From Rhodospirillaceae bacterium (GTDB lineage Bacteria; Pseudomonadota; Alphaproteobacteria; GCA-2731375): DNA of 46,435 nt. The translations under genes and the position numbers were made by a program. Under the pieces are notes generated by a model that was not told where the DNA came from, did not search any database, and worked only from the letters and a program-made list of their open reading frames with translations. The DNA is taken from positions 1-46,435 of the forward strand of contig JABIRL010000346.1 of assembly GCA_018667855.1 (NCBI GenBank), given 5' to 3'. Shown here in pieces: positions 17,772 through 25,843 of the stretch (within the stretch, counting starts at the first letter, position 1; every line of letters starts with the position of its first letter).

Positions 17772-19352
17772 CTAAATCGGTGAAATCGGCCGCACTCTCG
17801 GCGGGTGTTTGCTGGGCCGCCTTGGCGCGCAGCGTTCGAAGGTGTTGATCAAATACTGCCGCGTCTGCCTGGGGTCGATGACTTCGTCGATGCCGAAGCC
17901 TTCTGCGGCGCGTTGGGCGCCGAGTTGGCTCTTGAAAATGTCGATGATTTCCTGGCGGCGGGCGGCGGGGTCTTCGGCGGCTTCGTAGTCTCGGCGGTAG
18001 GCGACGTCGACGGAGCCTTCGACGCTCATGGCGCAGATTTCGGCGGTGGGCCAGGCGAAGCAGGCGTTGTTGTCGAAGGCCTTGCCGCCGCCCATGGCGT
18101 AGTAGCCGCCGCCGTAGCCCTTGCGCAAAACGATCGAGACGCGGGGTACCGTGGCCAGGCCCATTTCGTACATCAGCCGGCCGGAGCGGCGGCCCAGGCC
18201 GGCTTTTTCGGCCTCGGAACCGATGGCGAAACCGGGCACGTCGATCATCATCACCAGGGGCAGACCGAAAGCATCGCACAGCGCGATGAAGTGGGAGGCT
18301 TTTTCGCAGGCCTTCACATCCAGCATGCCGGCCAGGTACTTGGCCTGATTGGCCACGAAACCAACGGGGCGTCCGTTCAGCCGGGCAAATGACGTTACCA
18401 TGTTGCGGGCATAGGAGGGCTTTTTCTCGAACACGCTGCCCTTGTCGGCGATCAGTTCGATGATCCGCCGCACGTCGTAGGATTTGCGCGGGCTGGCGGG
18501 AATAATCTCCAGCAATTCTTCTTCTGATCTATCAACAGGATCGTTTATCTTGTTGATCGGAAGGGGTTGTTGCGCATTCGACGGCAGGTAGCTGAGGAAG
18601 CGTTTGACGGCCGCCAAAGCCTGGTCCTCGTTGTCCACCGCCAGGTCCGAGATACCGTTGCGGGAGGTCTGGGCCTGGGCGCCGCCCAGATCTTCCTTGG
18701 AGATATCTTCCCCCAGGCCCGCCTTGACCAGGGCCGGGCCGGCCATGCCCATGGTGGATTGTCCCTTTATCATGACCACGAAATCGGCCAGGGAAGCATA
18801 GTTGGTGGGCCCGGCGAAACCCTGGCCCAGCATGGCCATGGCCTGGGGCACCCAGCCGCAATTGCGCGCGAACATCTGGAAGACTGCGTTGGCGGAGGCG
18901 AAATGGCGGCTGTCCTGGCCGTCCTGAATGCGGTGGCCGCCCCCTTCCAGCAATCCCACCAAGGGCATGCCGTTGTCGGTGGCGATGGTGATGGCCCGGT
19001 TGCCCTTGGCCGCGCCGTGGCTGCCGGTGCTGCCGCCCAGAACAGTGTAATCATGCGACATGACCGAAACCGGGCGACCGTCGATCAGGCCGGTGCCGGT
19101 CACCAGGCCATCGGCGGGGGCCACCAGACCCTTGTTGAAGCCCGTGTCGCGCAGGGGTTCCACCAGGGATCCGACCTCCTGAAAGCTGCCATCGTCACAG
19201 ATCTTGGTGATGCGTTCCCGGGCGGTGTATTTGCCATGGTCATGCTGCCGGGCCACGGCCTCCGGCCGCCCCTCGTCCAGAACGGCGGCGCGGGCAGCCT
19301 CGATCTTGTCCAACAAGGCGCGGCCGTCGCTGGCTTCACCATCTCTACTCAT
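17772..19352 (-). CDS. Acyl-CoA carboxylase carboxyltransferase subunit
   Basis: The 526-aa protein is the beta (carboxyltransferase) subunit of a propionyl-, methylcrotonyl- or acetyl-CoA-type carboxylase. It transfers carboxyl from biotin to an acyl-CoA. Both crotonase-fold halves are present: TARERITKICDDGSF near 43, DYTVLGGSTG near 100, and in the C half MIDVPGFAIGSEAEK near 368 and RKGYGGGYYAMGG near 408. Length fits the family. The biotin carboxylase and biotin carrier subunit that it needs are not in the window. An AT-rich island begins just past its stop. A CoA-transferase gene lies upstream on the same strand. Confidence 0.93.
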   Translation of the reverse strand: MSRDGEASDGRALLDKIEAARAAVLDEGRPEAVARQHDHGKYTARERITKICDDGSFQEVGSLVEPLRDTGFNKGLVAPADGLVTGTGLIDGRPVSVMSHDYTVLGGSTGSHGAAKGNRAITIATDNGMPLVGLLEGGGHRIQDGQDSRHFASANAVFQMFARNCGWVPQAMAMLGQGFAGPTNYASLADFVVMIKGQSTMGMAGPALVKAGLGEDISKEDLGGAQAQTSRNGISDLAVDNEDQALAAVKRFLSYLPSNAQQPLPINKINDPVDRSEEELLEIIPASPRKSYDVRRIIELIADKGSVFEKKPSYARNMVTSFARLNGRPVGFVANQAKYLAGMLDVKACEKASHFIALCDAFGLPLVMMIDVPGFAIGSEAEKAGLGRRSGRLMYEMGLATVPRVSIVLRKGYGGGYYAMGGGKAFDNNACFAWPTAEICAMSVEGSVDVAYRRDYEAAEDPAARRQEIIDIFKSQLGAQRAAEGFGIDEVIDPRQTRQYLINTFERCAPRRPSKHPPRVRPISPI

Positions 19353-19372
19353 GTGTTAGTCCCCAATGCACG

Positions 19373-19442
19373 GTCATTCCCGCGAACGCAGGAATCCGTG
19401 CCCGCGGCCTCTGGAATGGACTCCGGCTTCCGCGGGAGTGAC
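19373..19442. repeat. REP-like palindromic element
   Basis: A 70-base imperfect palindrome begins GTCATTCCCGCG and ends CGCGGGAGTGAC, with a second CGCGAACG/GGCTTCCG arm inside. This is the form of the 'ATTCCCGCG' interspersed repeats of proteobacteria. It lies between two genes on the same strand, where it could form stable RNA hairpins. Confidence 0.75.
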
Positions 19443-19462
19443 AAAAAGTTCGCGGGCCGCTC

Positions 19463-20629
19463 CTAGCCCTCGTACGGCGCGGTCTGAACCACGGCGCCGT
19501 TGGCGACCAGGGCGGAGATTTCGTCTTTCGAGAAACCCCATTCCGACAGGCCGACTTCCGTATCCTGGCCCAGGGAGGGCGGCGGGCCCTGTACGGCCGC
19601 CTCGGTACGGGAAAACTTCGGCGCCGGACCGGGCTGCGTCACGCCCATGACCTCGACAAAACTATCGCGGGCGACGTTTTGCGGATGGCTCGGTGCTTCG
19701 GTCATGGACAGCACGGGCGCAAAGCAAATGTCCGAACCCTCCATGATCTCGCACCATTCATCCCGGGTCTTGGTCTTGAAGACGCCTTTGTAGGTCTCGA
19801 TCACATCGGGCCAGGTCTCCCGGTCCATCTGCGCCGGCAGGTTCATCTTGTCCATGCCGGTTTTTTGCATCAGTTCGTCATAGAACTTCGGCTCGATGGA
19901 ACCGATGGAGACATGCTTGCCGTCCTTGGTCTCGTAAGTGCCATAGAACGGTGCGCCGGTATCCAGGATGTTGGTGCCGCGTTCATCGGACCAAAAGCCC
20001 GAGCCGTGCATGCCATAGATGGGCAGCATCAGATAGGCCGAGCCTTCAAGCATCGAGGTATCCACCACCTGGCCCTTGCCGGAGCGCTGCGCCTCCCACA
20101 ACGCGGCCATGACGCCGAAGGCCAGGAACATGGCCCCGCCGCCGAAATCTCCGGTCAGGTTCAGGGGCGGCACCGGGCCGCTGTCCTTGGTGCCGCAGGA
20201 ATACAGCACACCCGAAAGGGCGATATAGTTGATGTCGTGGCCGGCGGCATGGCTGACCGGGCCATCCTGGCCCCAGCCAGTCATGCGGCCATAGACGATC
20301 TTTTCATTGCGGGCCAGGCAGACATCCGGGCCCAGGCCCAGCCGTTCGGCGACGCCGGGGCGGAAACCTTCCACAATAGCATCCGCTTGTTCCACCAGGC
20401 GCAGCACGGCTTCTACGCCTTCGGGGTTTTTCAGATCAACCGAGATGGACTTGCGCCCGCGCCCCAAAACGTCAAAGGCCGGGTTCTTGCCGGAAATCCC
20501 CAGGCCCGAGGGCGCCGTGCGGTCAACCCTGATAACCTGCGCGCCCATGTCGGACAGTAAAGTGGAGCAAAAAGGTACCGGTCCGATACCCGCCAATTCA
20601 ACGATCTTCATACCTGCCAAGGGGCCCAT
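19463..20629 (-). CDS. CaiB/BaiF CoA-transferase, alpha-methylacyl-CoA racemase-like
   Basis: This 388-aa class III CoA-transferase-family protein most resembles alpha-methylacyl-CoA racemases. The catalytic pair expected for that branch is visible as His131 (AGHDINYIALSG) and Asp161 (LTGDFGGG). The N-terminal DMGAQVIRVDR block is typical. A racemase would interconvert (R)- and (S)-2-methylacyl-CoA, feeding the stereospecific acyl-CoA dehydrogenases; CoA transfer is the alternative. The ATG at 20629 has GGAG seven bases ahead, and is preferred over the TTG two codons upstream. The carboxyltransferase gene follows after a REP-like repeat. Confidence 0.9.
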   Translation of the reverse strand: MGPLAGMKIVELAGIGPVPFCSTLLSDMGAQVIRVDRTAPSGLGISGKNPAFDVLGRGRKSISVDLKNPEGVEAVLRLVEQADAIVEGFRPGVAERLGLGPDVCLARNEKIVYGRMTGWGQDGPVSHAAGHDINYIALSGVLYSCGTKDSGPVPPLNLTGDFGGGAMFLAFGVMAALWEAQRSGKGQVVDTSMLEGSAYLMLPIYGMHGSGFWSDERGTNILDTGAPFYGTYETKDGKHVSIGSIEPKFYDELMQKTGMDKMNLPAQMDRETWPDVIETYKGVFKTKTRDEWCEIMEGSDICFAPVLSMTEAPSHPQNVARDSFVEVMGVTQPGPAPKFSRTEAAVQGPPPSLGQDTEVGLSEWGFSKDEISALVANGAVVQTAPYEG

Positions 20630-20719
20630 GGCCAATCTCCTCTATCTCACCATTATCAATGTTTCCTCGACAATAGCGGAAGCGGTGGCGCGGGCATATC
20701 CCCGGATCGAGCTTATTTG

Positions 20720-21268
20720 CTACCAATCGGTAATACCCAGTACCCGTGGCGCGGCGGCGGACAGATCCAGCAGCAGATAGGCGGGAGCGGCGATATCATG
20801 GTTGCAGCGGCGCAGGTTGCGCACTTCGGCCCAGGCGCACATCTGCATCTCGGAGCGTAGGGACGGCGGGGTCAGGGCCGCCAGACCGCGCCGCAACCGG
20901 CCCGGAAAGCCACCCGTCTCTTCGGATGGTTCCGGTCCCAGATAGATTACCAGGTGTTGGTCCTTGGCCGGCAGGCGCAGCATGGCGCAACTGCCCGCTG
21001 CTTCCTGCAAAAGAGGCCGGGCCAGACGCTGGGGCAGGCCGCCGAATTCGACTAAATACAGCGTCAACAGAACCTTGGCCGCGCCCAGGCGGCTTAACAA
21101 TGATTGCAGCTCGTCCAGCAGATTGTGATCCGCCGTCAGCATCCCGCCCTGGCGCTTGAATAATGTCTGCTCCAATTCGGGCAGATCCGGGTGCCGGAGG
21201 TCCAGGGGTTCGCGCAGGTCGGTGCCCGCGAATTTGAATTTCCGATCGTGATGTGTGTCATGTTCCAA
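20720..21268 (-). CDS. Unrecognised soluble protein
   Basis: I do not recognise this gene. From the TTG at 21268, which follows GAGGG, it gives 182 aa; a TTG at 21340 or ATG at 21307 would lengthen it, the former adding a CPCC segment. It is soluble, leucine-rich in the middle (about 50-90), ending in a hydrophobic strand and short tail. It has the look of a small single-domain PAS or sensor-like protein, as seen in other orphan genes of this group, but no motif proves it. It lies alone upstream of the CoA-transferase, 90 bases away. Confidence 0.6.
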   Translation of the reverse strand: MEHDTHHDRKFKFAGTDLREPLDLRHPDLPELEQTLFKRQGGMLTADHNLLDELQSLLSRLGAAKVLLTLYLVEFGGLPQRLARPLLQEAAGSCAMLRLPAKDQHLVIYLGPEPSEETGGFPGRLRRGLAALTPPSLRSEMQMCAWAEVRNLRRCNHDIAAPAYLLLDLSAAAPRVLGITDW

Positions 21269-21393
21269 GTTGTGTGCCCTCAACAAGTTCGCCGACGCAG
21301 GCAACATTAGGCGCCGACAACAAGGGCATTGGGTGGGCAAAACTGTGACAATTTCAGGGCATTTTTCCCTGCAAGTGTTGTTTTTGCCTGTTT

Positions 21394-22083
21394 TCAGACG
21401 TTTTTAGAATCTGCTCCCAACTCGGCCATTGCCTCGTCGGTGGAGATGACGCGGCCAAACAGGCGCTGGAAGTTCGTGATCGTGGCGTCGTGCAGATCCT
21501 CATGCGTGGTGGCGCAGGCATCCTCGATCAGGGTGACGCCATAGCCACGGTCGGCGGCTTCCCGCGCTGTGGTATCGACGCACATGTTGGTGGAGACCCC
21601 GCCCATATACAGCTGGTCCCGCCCCATGGAGCGCAGCAGATGATCGATACCGGTGGAGGCGAAGGCCCCAATGGTGGTCTTGTTGATCACGCTTTCACCG
21701 TCATGGGGTTTAAGCTCGTCGATAATCTCGTGCTCCCTGCTGCCTTCGAAATTATCCAGGGCCCGGAACATATTGATCATATGGGGCGGGGCGTCGGAAC
21801 AATCCGCCTTGTCCGCACCCACGGTCAGGTAGATCACCGCCCCCTTGGCCTTGCGGAAGCGGTCCAGCAGCCGTTTCATATTGGGCACCACCAGAGCCTC
21901 GATACGGGCAAAACGATAGCCGCCCACATTCGAACCCTCGGCTGCCAGACGCCGGCCCAGGGCGCCGTCACGGTGCCCGGTGGCGTATTGCATATCAACC
22001 ACGATCAGCGCCGCGCGGCTGAAGTCCGGCGCCCGCTCGGTCATGAAAGCCTGGATGTAGTCATTGTCCGGAGTGGTGGGCAT
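21394..22083 (-). CDS. Isochorismatase-family cysteine hydrolase
   Basis: The 229-aa enzyme has the family's catalytic triad: Asp30 (VVDMQYATG), Lys135 (VINKTTIGAF) and Cys168 (STNMCVDTT). Members hydrolyse amides or related bonds, such as N-carbamoyl compounds, nicotinamide or isochorismate; the substrate is not readable. The ATG at 22083 follows AAGG and gives the usual family start; an ATG at 22098 is also possible. It lies 16 bases after an SDR gene on the same strand, so the two look like an operon in which the SDR comes first. Confidence 0.9.
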   Translation of the reverse strand: MPTTPDNDYIQAFMTERAPDFSRAALIVVDMQYATGHRDGALGRRLAAEGSNVGGYRFARIEALVVPNMKRLLDRFRKAKGAVIYLTVGADKADCSDAPPHMINMFRALDNFEGSREHEIIDELKPHDGESVINKTTIGAFASTGIDHLLRSMGRDQLYMGGVSTNMCVDTTAREAADRGYGVTLIEDACATTHEDLHDATITNFQRLFGRVISTDEAMAELGADSKNV

Positions 22084-22099
22084 GGTCGTACCTTTCAAA

Positions 22100-22840
22100 T
22101 TATTTCGCGGTATAGCCGCCGTCGACGCAAATCACCTGGCCGGTGATGAATGATGCCGCATCGGACAGCAGGAACAGATTGGTGTTGGCGATTTCTTCCG
22201 GTTCGCCGAAACGGCCCATGGGAATGCCGTTCAAAAGAAAATCGCGCCGTTCGGGGATGGAGCGGGTTTCCGCCGTCATATCCGTGTTCACGGGGCCGGG
22301 GCCGACGGCGTTGATGCGCACATTGTCGGCGCCCAGTTCCAGGGCCATTGAACGTACCAGGCCGTTGATGCCGGATTTCGATGCCGCATAGGCCGCCGCG
22401 CGGGGGTGACCGACCAGGCCGATTTGGCTGGAAATCATCACGATGGCGCCTTTGCCCTCAACCTTCATATGGCGGGCGGCGGCGCGGGCCAGGTTGAAGC
22501 AACCGGTCAGATTGGTGCCGATCACATCCTGCCAGACCTGATCGGAGGTTTCCGTGGCGGTTGAAAGCGCGATGATCCCGGCGCAGGCCAAGGCGCCGTC
22601 CAGACCGCCGAAACGGCCGATTGTCGTGGCCATTGCCCCGTCCAGCGCGGCCGCGTCGGTGACATCGAGATCAAAGATATCGTCGGTATCAAGATGCCGC
22701 GCCAACAGCCGGCGCTGTTCGTCGCCACGCACCGTACCCGCGACCTTTGCGCCCAGGGCAACCGCGCCAATGACGGAGGCCAGCCCGATGCCCGAGCCGG
22801 CGCCCGTGACGAACAGGCGGTATCCGGTTAGATCAATCAT
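22100..22840 (-). CDS. Short-chain dehydrogenase/reductase (classical, intact)
   Basis: This 246-aa classical SDR has cofactor motif TGAGSGIG at 12-19, ACAG near 86, and catalytic Ser138, Tyr151 and Lys155 (YAASK). It also has the C-terminal GPGPVNTDM and GQVICVDGGY blocks. It would reduce or oxidise a keto or hydroxy substrate with NAD(P). It is first in a probable operon with the isochorismatase-family hydrolase. Its start lies 124 bases from a divergent, catalytically degenerate SDR. The shared gap holds both promoters. The substrate is unknown. Confidence 0.9.
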   Translation of the reverse strand: MIDLTGYRLFVTGAGSGIGLASVIGAVALGAKVAGTVRGDEQRRLLARHLDTDDIFDLDVTDAAALDGAMATTIGRFGGLDGALACAGIIALSTATETSDQVWQDVIGTNLTGCFNLARAAARHMKVEGKGAIVMISSQIGLVGHPRAAAYAASKSGINGLVRSMALELGADNVRINAVGPGPVNTDMTAETRSIPERRDFLLNGIPMGRFGEPEEIANTNLFLLSDAASFITGQVICVDGGYTAK

Positions 22841-22964
22841 CCATAGCGCGCCATTTTGCCAAGTCCATGCTTGTTATTATGGGCGGCACTATACACGTCT
22901 TTCAAGATGTGAACCGGCGCGATAATGTCGGGCGGTTTTGGAATTTTGCTGATGGAGATTGAAC

Positions 22965-23723
22965 ATGGATTTACAATTGGCGGGCCGGGTCGCCCTGGTG
23001 ACCGGCGCCAGTATCGGTTTGGGCGCCTCCATCGCGGAACATCTGGCGGCGGAAGGCTGCCGGCTGGCGCTATTGGCCCGACGCTCGGATCTGCTGGAAG
23101 CCGTGGCCAACGCCATCGCGGGGCAGGGCCATGAACGTCCCGTGGTCATCGTCGAAGACGTGACAACGGACGGCATGGCGGATCGGGTGGCGTCGGTCAT
23201 AGAAGGTCGGTTTGGCCAGTTGGATATCCTGATCAACAACGCCGGTGGCTCCCGACCCATGCCCGGCTTGGGATCCGAGGCGGAGTGGGACGAGGCCATG
23301 GCGCTGAATTTCACCGCCGGCCGGCGTCTGGCCCATGCCTTCGTACCCGGCATGCGAACCCGCAAATTCGGCCGTATCATCAACCTAACCGGCGCGGACG
23401 AGCCCCACGGCATGAATGCCGCCGTGCCACCCAACGGCGCCGTGCATATCTGGGCCAAGGCGTTGTCGCGCGAGGTGGGCGGCGATGGCGTCACCGTGAA
23501 CTGCATCCCCCCCGGCCGCATCCATTCCGAACAGATCGACGAACGCCTGATGCCGACCGAGGCAGTTCAACGCGCCTGGGTCGAAGCCAATTGCCCGGCC
23601 GGCTACATCGGCGAACCGGAGGACCTTAGCGTCCTGGTTGCCTTCCTAAGTTCGCCCAAGGCCCGCTATATCAACGGCCAGGTCATCCACGTGGACGGCG
23701 GCGCGCGGTTCTACGCCCACTAG
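22965..23723 (+). CDS. SDR-like protein with degenerate active site
   Basis: The 252-aa SDR-fold protein keeps the nucleotide motif TGASIGLG at 13-20, NNAG near 91 and the C-terminal GQVIHVDGG. The catalytic Tyr and Lys are missing: the usual YxxxK aligns with Ala153 and Asn157 (AVPPN). This recalls the BKR-like SDR subgroup that does not match the catalytic tetrad. It may bind cofactor and substrate without normal hydride chemistry, or use another acid. The ATG at 22965 has GGAG seven bases ahead. It is divergent from an intact SDR. Palindromic repeats follow its stop. Confidence 0.87.
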   Translation: MDLQLAGRVALVTGASIGLGASIAEHLAAEGCRLALLARRSDLLEAVANAIAGQGHERPVVIVEDVTTDGMADRVASVIEGRFGQLDILINNAGGSRPMPGLGSEAEWDEAMALNFTAGRRLAHAFVPGMRTRKFGRIINLTGADEPHGMNAAVPPNGAVHIWAKALSREVGGDGVTVNCIPPGRIHSEQIDERLMPTEAVQRAWVEANCPAGYIGEPEDLSVLVAFLSSPKARYINGQVIHVDGGARFYAH

Positions 23724-23760
23724 CGCATGTCGCGTTCAATTGAACGCGCAGCCATGCGCT
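23722..23760. repeat. Palindromic element, CGCGTTCAATTGAACGCG core
   Basis: The inner 18 bases (23731-23748) form a perfect palindrome. Outer arms AGCGCATG and CATGCGCT (23722-23729, 23753-23760) are also inverted. It overlaps the stop codon of the SDR-like gene and could form a long hairpin, followed by AAAACTTTTAA. Confidence 0.75.
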
Positions 23761-23773
23761 AAAACTTTTAAGA

Positions 23774-23815
23774 TAGAGCAACTTATCCGCGGTCAATTGA
23801 CTGCGGGTTGCTCTA
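23774..23815. repeat. Palindromic TAGAGCAAC element
   Basis: Arms TAGAGCAAC (23774-23782) and GTTGCTCTA (23807-23815) enclose an inner near-palindrome CCGCGGTCAATTGACTGCGG. The outer arm recurs as TAGAGCAATT near 34603 and, as TAGAGCATTTC, near 34677. It lies between convergent genes and may act as a two-way terminator. Confidence 0.75.
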
Positions 23816-23858
23816 GTTGTGGCACCCGACGGGGCCGTTCACCGGTTTGTGTTCCGGC

Positions 23859-25178
23859 TCAATCGAACTGACTCAAATGATCCCGCTGGGTTTTGCCGGC
23901 GTAATCCGTACGGAACAGATCGCGCCGTTGCAACTCGGGCACTACCAGATCAACGAATTCCTCGATGGCGCCAGGGCAATGGATGGGTGAGAGCATGAAG
24001 CCGTCGCCGCCCGCCGTGGCCATGAAGGCTTCCATCTGATCGGCTATTGAAGCGGGGGTGCCGACGAACTGTGGCAGGCCGACACTTTGGCCGTGGCGGG
24101 CGGCCACCTCGGCCACGGTCATGGCCTCGCCGGAGGTTTTGCGGTAACGGGTTTTCAGGCGTTGCAGTTCCGGTTCTTCCCGGCCCGCCATGTCCTCGTC
24201 AGGATCCAGTTTGGACAGATCGAAATCTAAATGGGCCGACAGGATCGCCATGCCGCCGTCCAGGGGTACCAGTGAATTGTGCAATTCCTGGCGCTCCAAC
24301 GCCTCCGCCTCCGAGGCGCCGATGATCGGCTGCATGCCGAACAGGATTTTGCACGCCTCGGGCTTGCGGTCGAAATCCGCCATGCGGCCTTTCACAGCGG
24401 CGAAGTAGTTGGCGGCATCCTCCGCGCGGGGCTGAATGGCGAAGATGGCATCGGAATAGCGGGCGGCGAAATCGATCCCCTTGGGCGAGGTGCCGGCCTG
24501 CAGGATCGCCGGGCCGATCTGGGGCGAACGAACGACATTCAAGGGCCCGCGGGAGCTGAAGTGTTTGCCCTTGTGTTCAATGCGCCGGATCTTGGCCGTA
24601 TCGGCGAAGACGGCGCCTTCGCGGTCCATCACCACGGCGTCTTCGTCCCAGCTGTGCCACAGCTTCTGGCAGACCTCCATGAATTCCTCGGCCCGTTCGT
24701 AACGTGAATCGGCATCCTGGCGGACCTCACCGAAATTGGCGGCCTGGTTATGGTTCAGGGATGTGACCACGTTCCAAGCGGCCCGGCCCCCGGTCAGATG
24801 ATCACGCGAGGCCCACAGCCGGGCGGCATAGAACGGATGGTGGTGGCTGACCGACATGGTCGCGCCCAGGCCGATATGGCTGGTCACCGCGCCCATCCAG
24901 GACAGCAGCGGAATGGGGTCATGTTCGGGCGCCTGGGCGGCATAACGTAGGGCCGGCTCCAAACTGCCGCGAAAGGTATCGGAGATGTAGTTCAGGTCCG
25001 CGAAGAAGACCATATCGAACTTGCCCCGCTCGCATACTTTGGCGATGTGCTGGTAAAGTTCAGGTTGGGTCCAGTCATAGTTCGCCGCCGCCGTTTCCGG
25101 GTGCCGCCACATGGCCAGACTGTGATAGCTGGGCCCGTGCACCAGAAATTGGGCCAGATGCATTTTCTTCGCTGCCAT
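23859..25178 (-). CDS. LLM-class monooxygenase, NtaA/SnaA/DszA-like
   Basis: The 439-aa protein belongs to the long luciferase-like branch (NtaA/SnaA/DszA), which uses reduced FMN from a separate reductase to oxygenate small substrates such as chelators, alkyl sulfonates or sulfones. It shows HGPSYHSLAMWRHP near 14, LTGGRAAWNVVTS near 125 and the C-terminal half of a TIM barrel. The length is typical for that branch, unlike the shorter LLM genes at 32-36 kb. No flavin reductase is adjacent. The ATG has GAGGCGG ahead. It faces the SDR-like gene across the palindromic repeats. Confidence 0.9.
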   Translation of the reverse strand: MAAKKMHLAQFLVHGPSYHSLAMWRHPETAAANYDWTQPELYQHIAKVCERGKFDMVFFADLNYISDTFRGSLEPALRYAAQAPEHDPIPLLSWMGAVTSHIGLGATMSVSHHHPFYAARLWASRDHLTGGRAAWNVVTSLNHNQAANFGEVRQDADSRYERAEEFMEVCQKLWHSWDEDAVVMDREGAVFADTAKIRRIEHKGKHFSSRGPLNVVRSPQIGPAILQAGTSPKGIDFAARYSDAIFAIQPRAEDAANYFAAVKGRMADFDRKPEACKILFGMQPIIGASEAEALERQELHNSLVPLDGGMAILSAHLDFDLSKLDPDEDMAGREEPELQRLKTRYRKTSGEAMTVAEVAARHGQSVGLPQFVGTPASIADQMEAFMATAGGDGFMLSPIHCPGAIEEFVDLVVPELQRRDLFRTDYAGKTQRDHLSQFD

Positions 25179-25292
25179 TGATCCGCCTCATGGCTTGACG
25201 CTGTTACAAACTTGTCTAATGCTGGGCTATTGTCGCCGTCCTGTCCATGGGCTATAGCGGCGGTGAAGAATGCAGCGATAGGGGTCAGTCAC

Positions 25293-25616
25293 GTGAGTGC
25301 GAAGGCAACCATATTTCAACCAGCCAAAGGCGTCATGCAATCCGGGCGCGGCAAGATCAATGTCTGGCGTCTGGAATTCGATCTATCGGCCCCGCGCGGG
25401 ATTGAACCCCTGATGGGCTGGACCTCGGCCACCGATATGCGCCAGGAAGTCGCCATGAATTTCCCTTCGCGCGAAGCCGCGATCGCCTATTGCGACCGCA
25501 ACGATATTGAATACCGGGTGCGGGAGCCGAAACAACGCAAGGTCTGGGTCCGCACCTACGCCGACAATTTCGGCCCCACCACCGTGCGCGGCCCCGGCAC
25601 GGAACCGATTTCATAA
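25293..25616 (+). CDS. Complex I accessory subunit (NDUFS4-type)
   Basis: The 107-aa protein matches the ETC complex I subunit conserved region (NDUFS4-type), a peripheral subunit of NADH dehydrogenase on the matrix or cytoplasmic side. The signs are [14 protein letters not shown] near 7, [13 protein letters not shown] near 43, [12 protein letters not shown] near 61 and NFGP near the C-end. The GTG start at 25293 gives the usual alphaproteobacterial N-terminus and is chosen over an ATG at 25212. It lies next to a tRNA and away from nuo genes, as is common in alphaproteobacteria. Confidence 0.9.
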   Translation: MSAKATIFQPAKGVMQSGRGKINVWRLEFDLSAPRGIEPLMGWTSATDMRQEVAMNFPSREAAIAYCDRNDIEYRVREPKQRKVWVRTYADNFGPTTVRGPGTEPIS

Positions 25617-25624
25617 GGCCATGG

Positions 25625-25701
25625 GCGCCCGTAGCTCAGCTGGATAGAGCACCGGATTTCTAATCCGGATGTCGCAGGTTCGAGTCCTGCCGGGCGCGCC
25701 A
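25625..25701 (+). tRNA. tRNA-Arg (anticodon UCU)
   Basis: The full cloverleaf can be drawn. Acceptor GCGCCCG pairs with CGGGCGC; the D-arm GCTC pairs with GAGC. The anticodon stem CCGGA/TCCGG holds loop TTTCTAA with anticodon TCT at 25659-25661. The T-arm GCAGG/CCTGC holds TTCGAGT. Discriminator G and an encoded CCA complete 77 bases. It reads AGA codons. The 3' end lies near a 20-base repeat, so it may have been an integration target. Confidence 0.97.
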
Positions 25702-25720
25702 TACTAACGTTGTGTCCGAC

Positions 25721-25742
25721 CCGGAGACATGGGTAACAGATT
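25721..25742 (+). repeat. Direct repeat, left copy
   Basis: CCGGAGACATGGGTAACAGA shares 18 of 20 bases with 26575-26594, in the same orientation. The motif recalls ends of IS481-type elements (from memory, not tested). It brackets the PAS_5 gene with the right copy. Confidence 0.6.
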
Positions 25743-25843
25743 GTACCGCAAACATGTTGCAGCACGACAATTGGCGTCGAGAATACGGCACTTGGTTTTG
25801 ATGCCTCGCGATTCCGCCAATATGTTCTCTGTTTGGTGCCACG

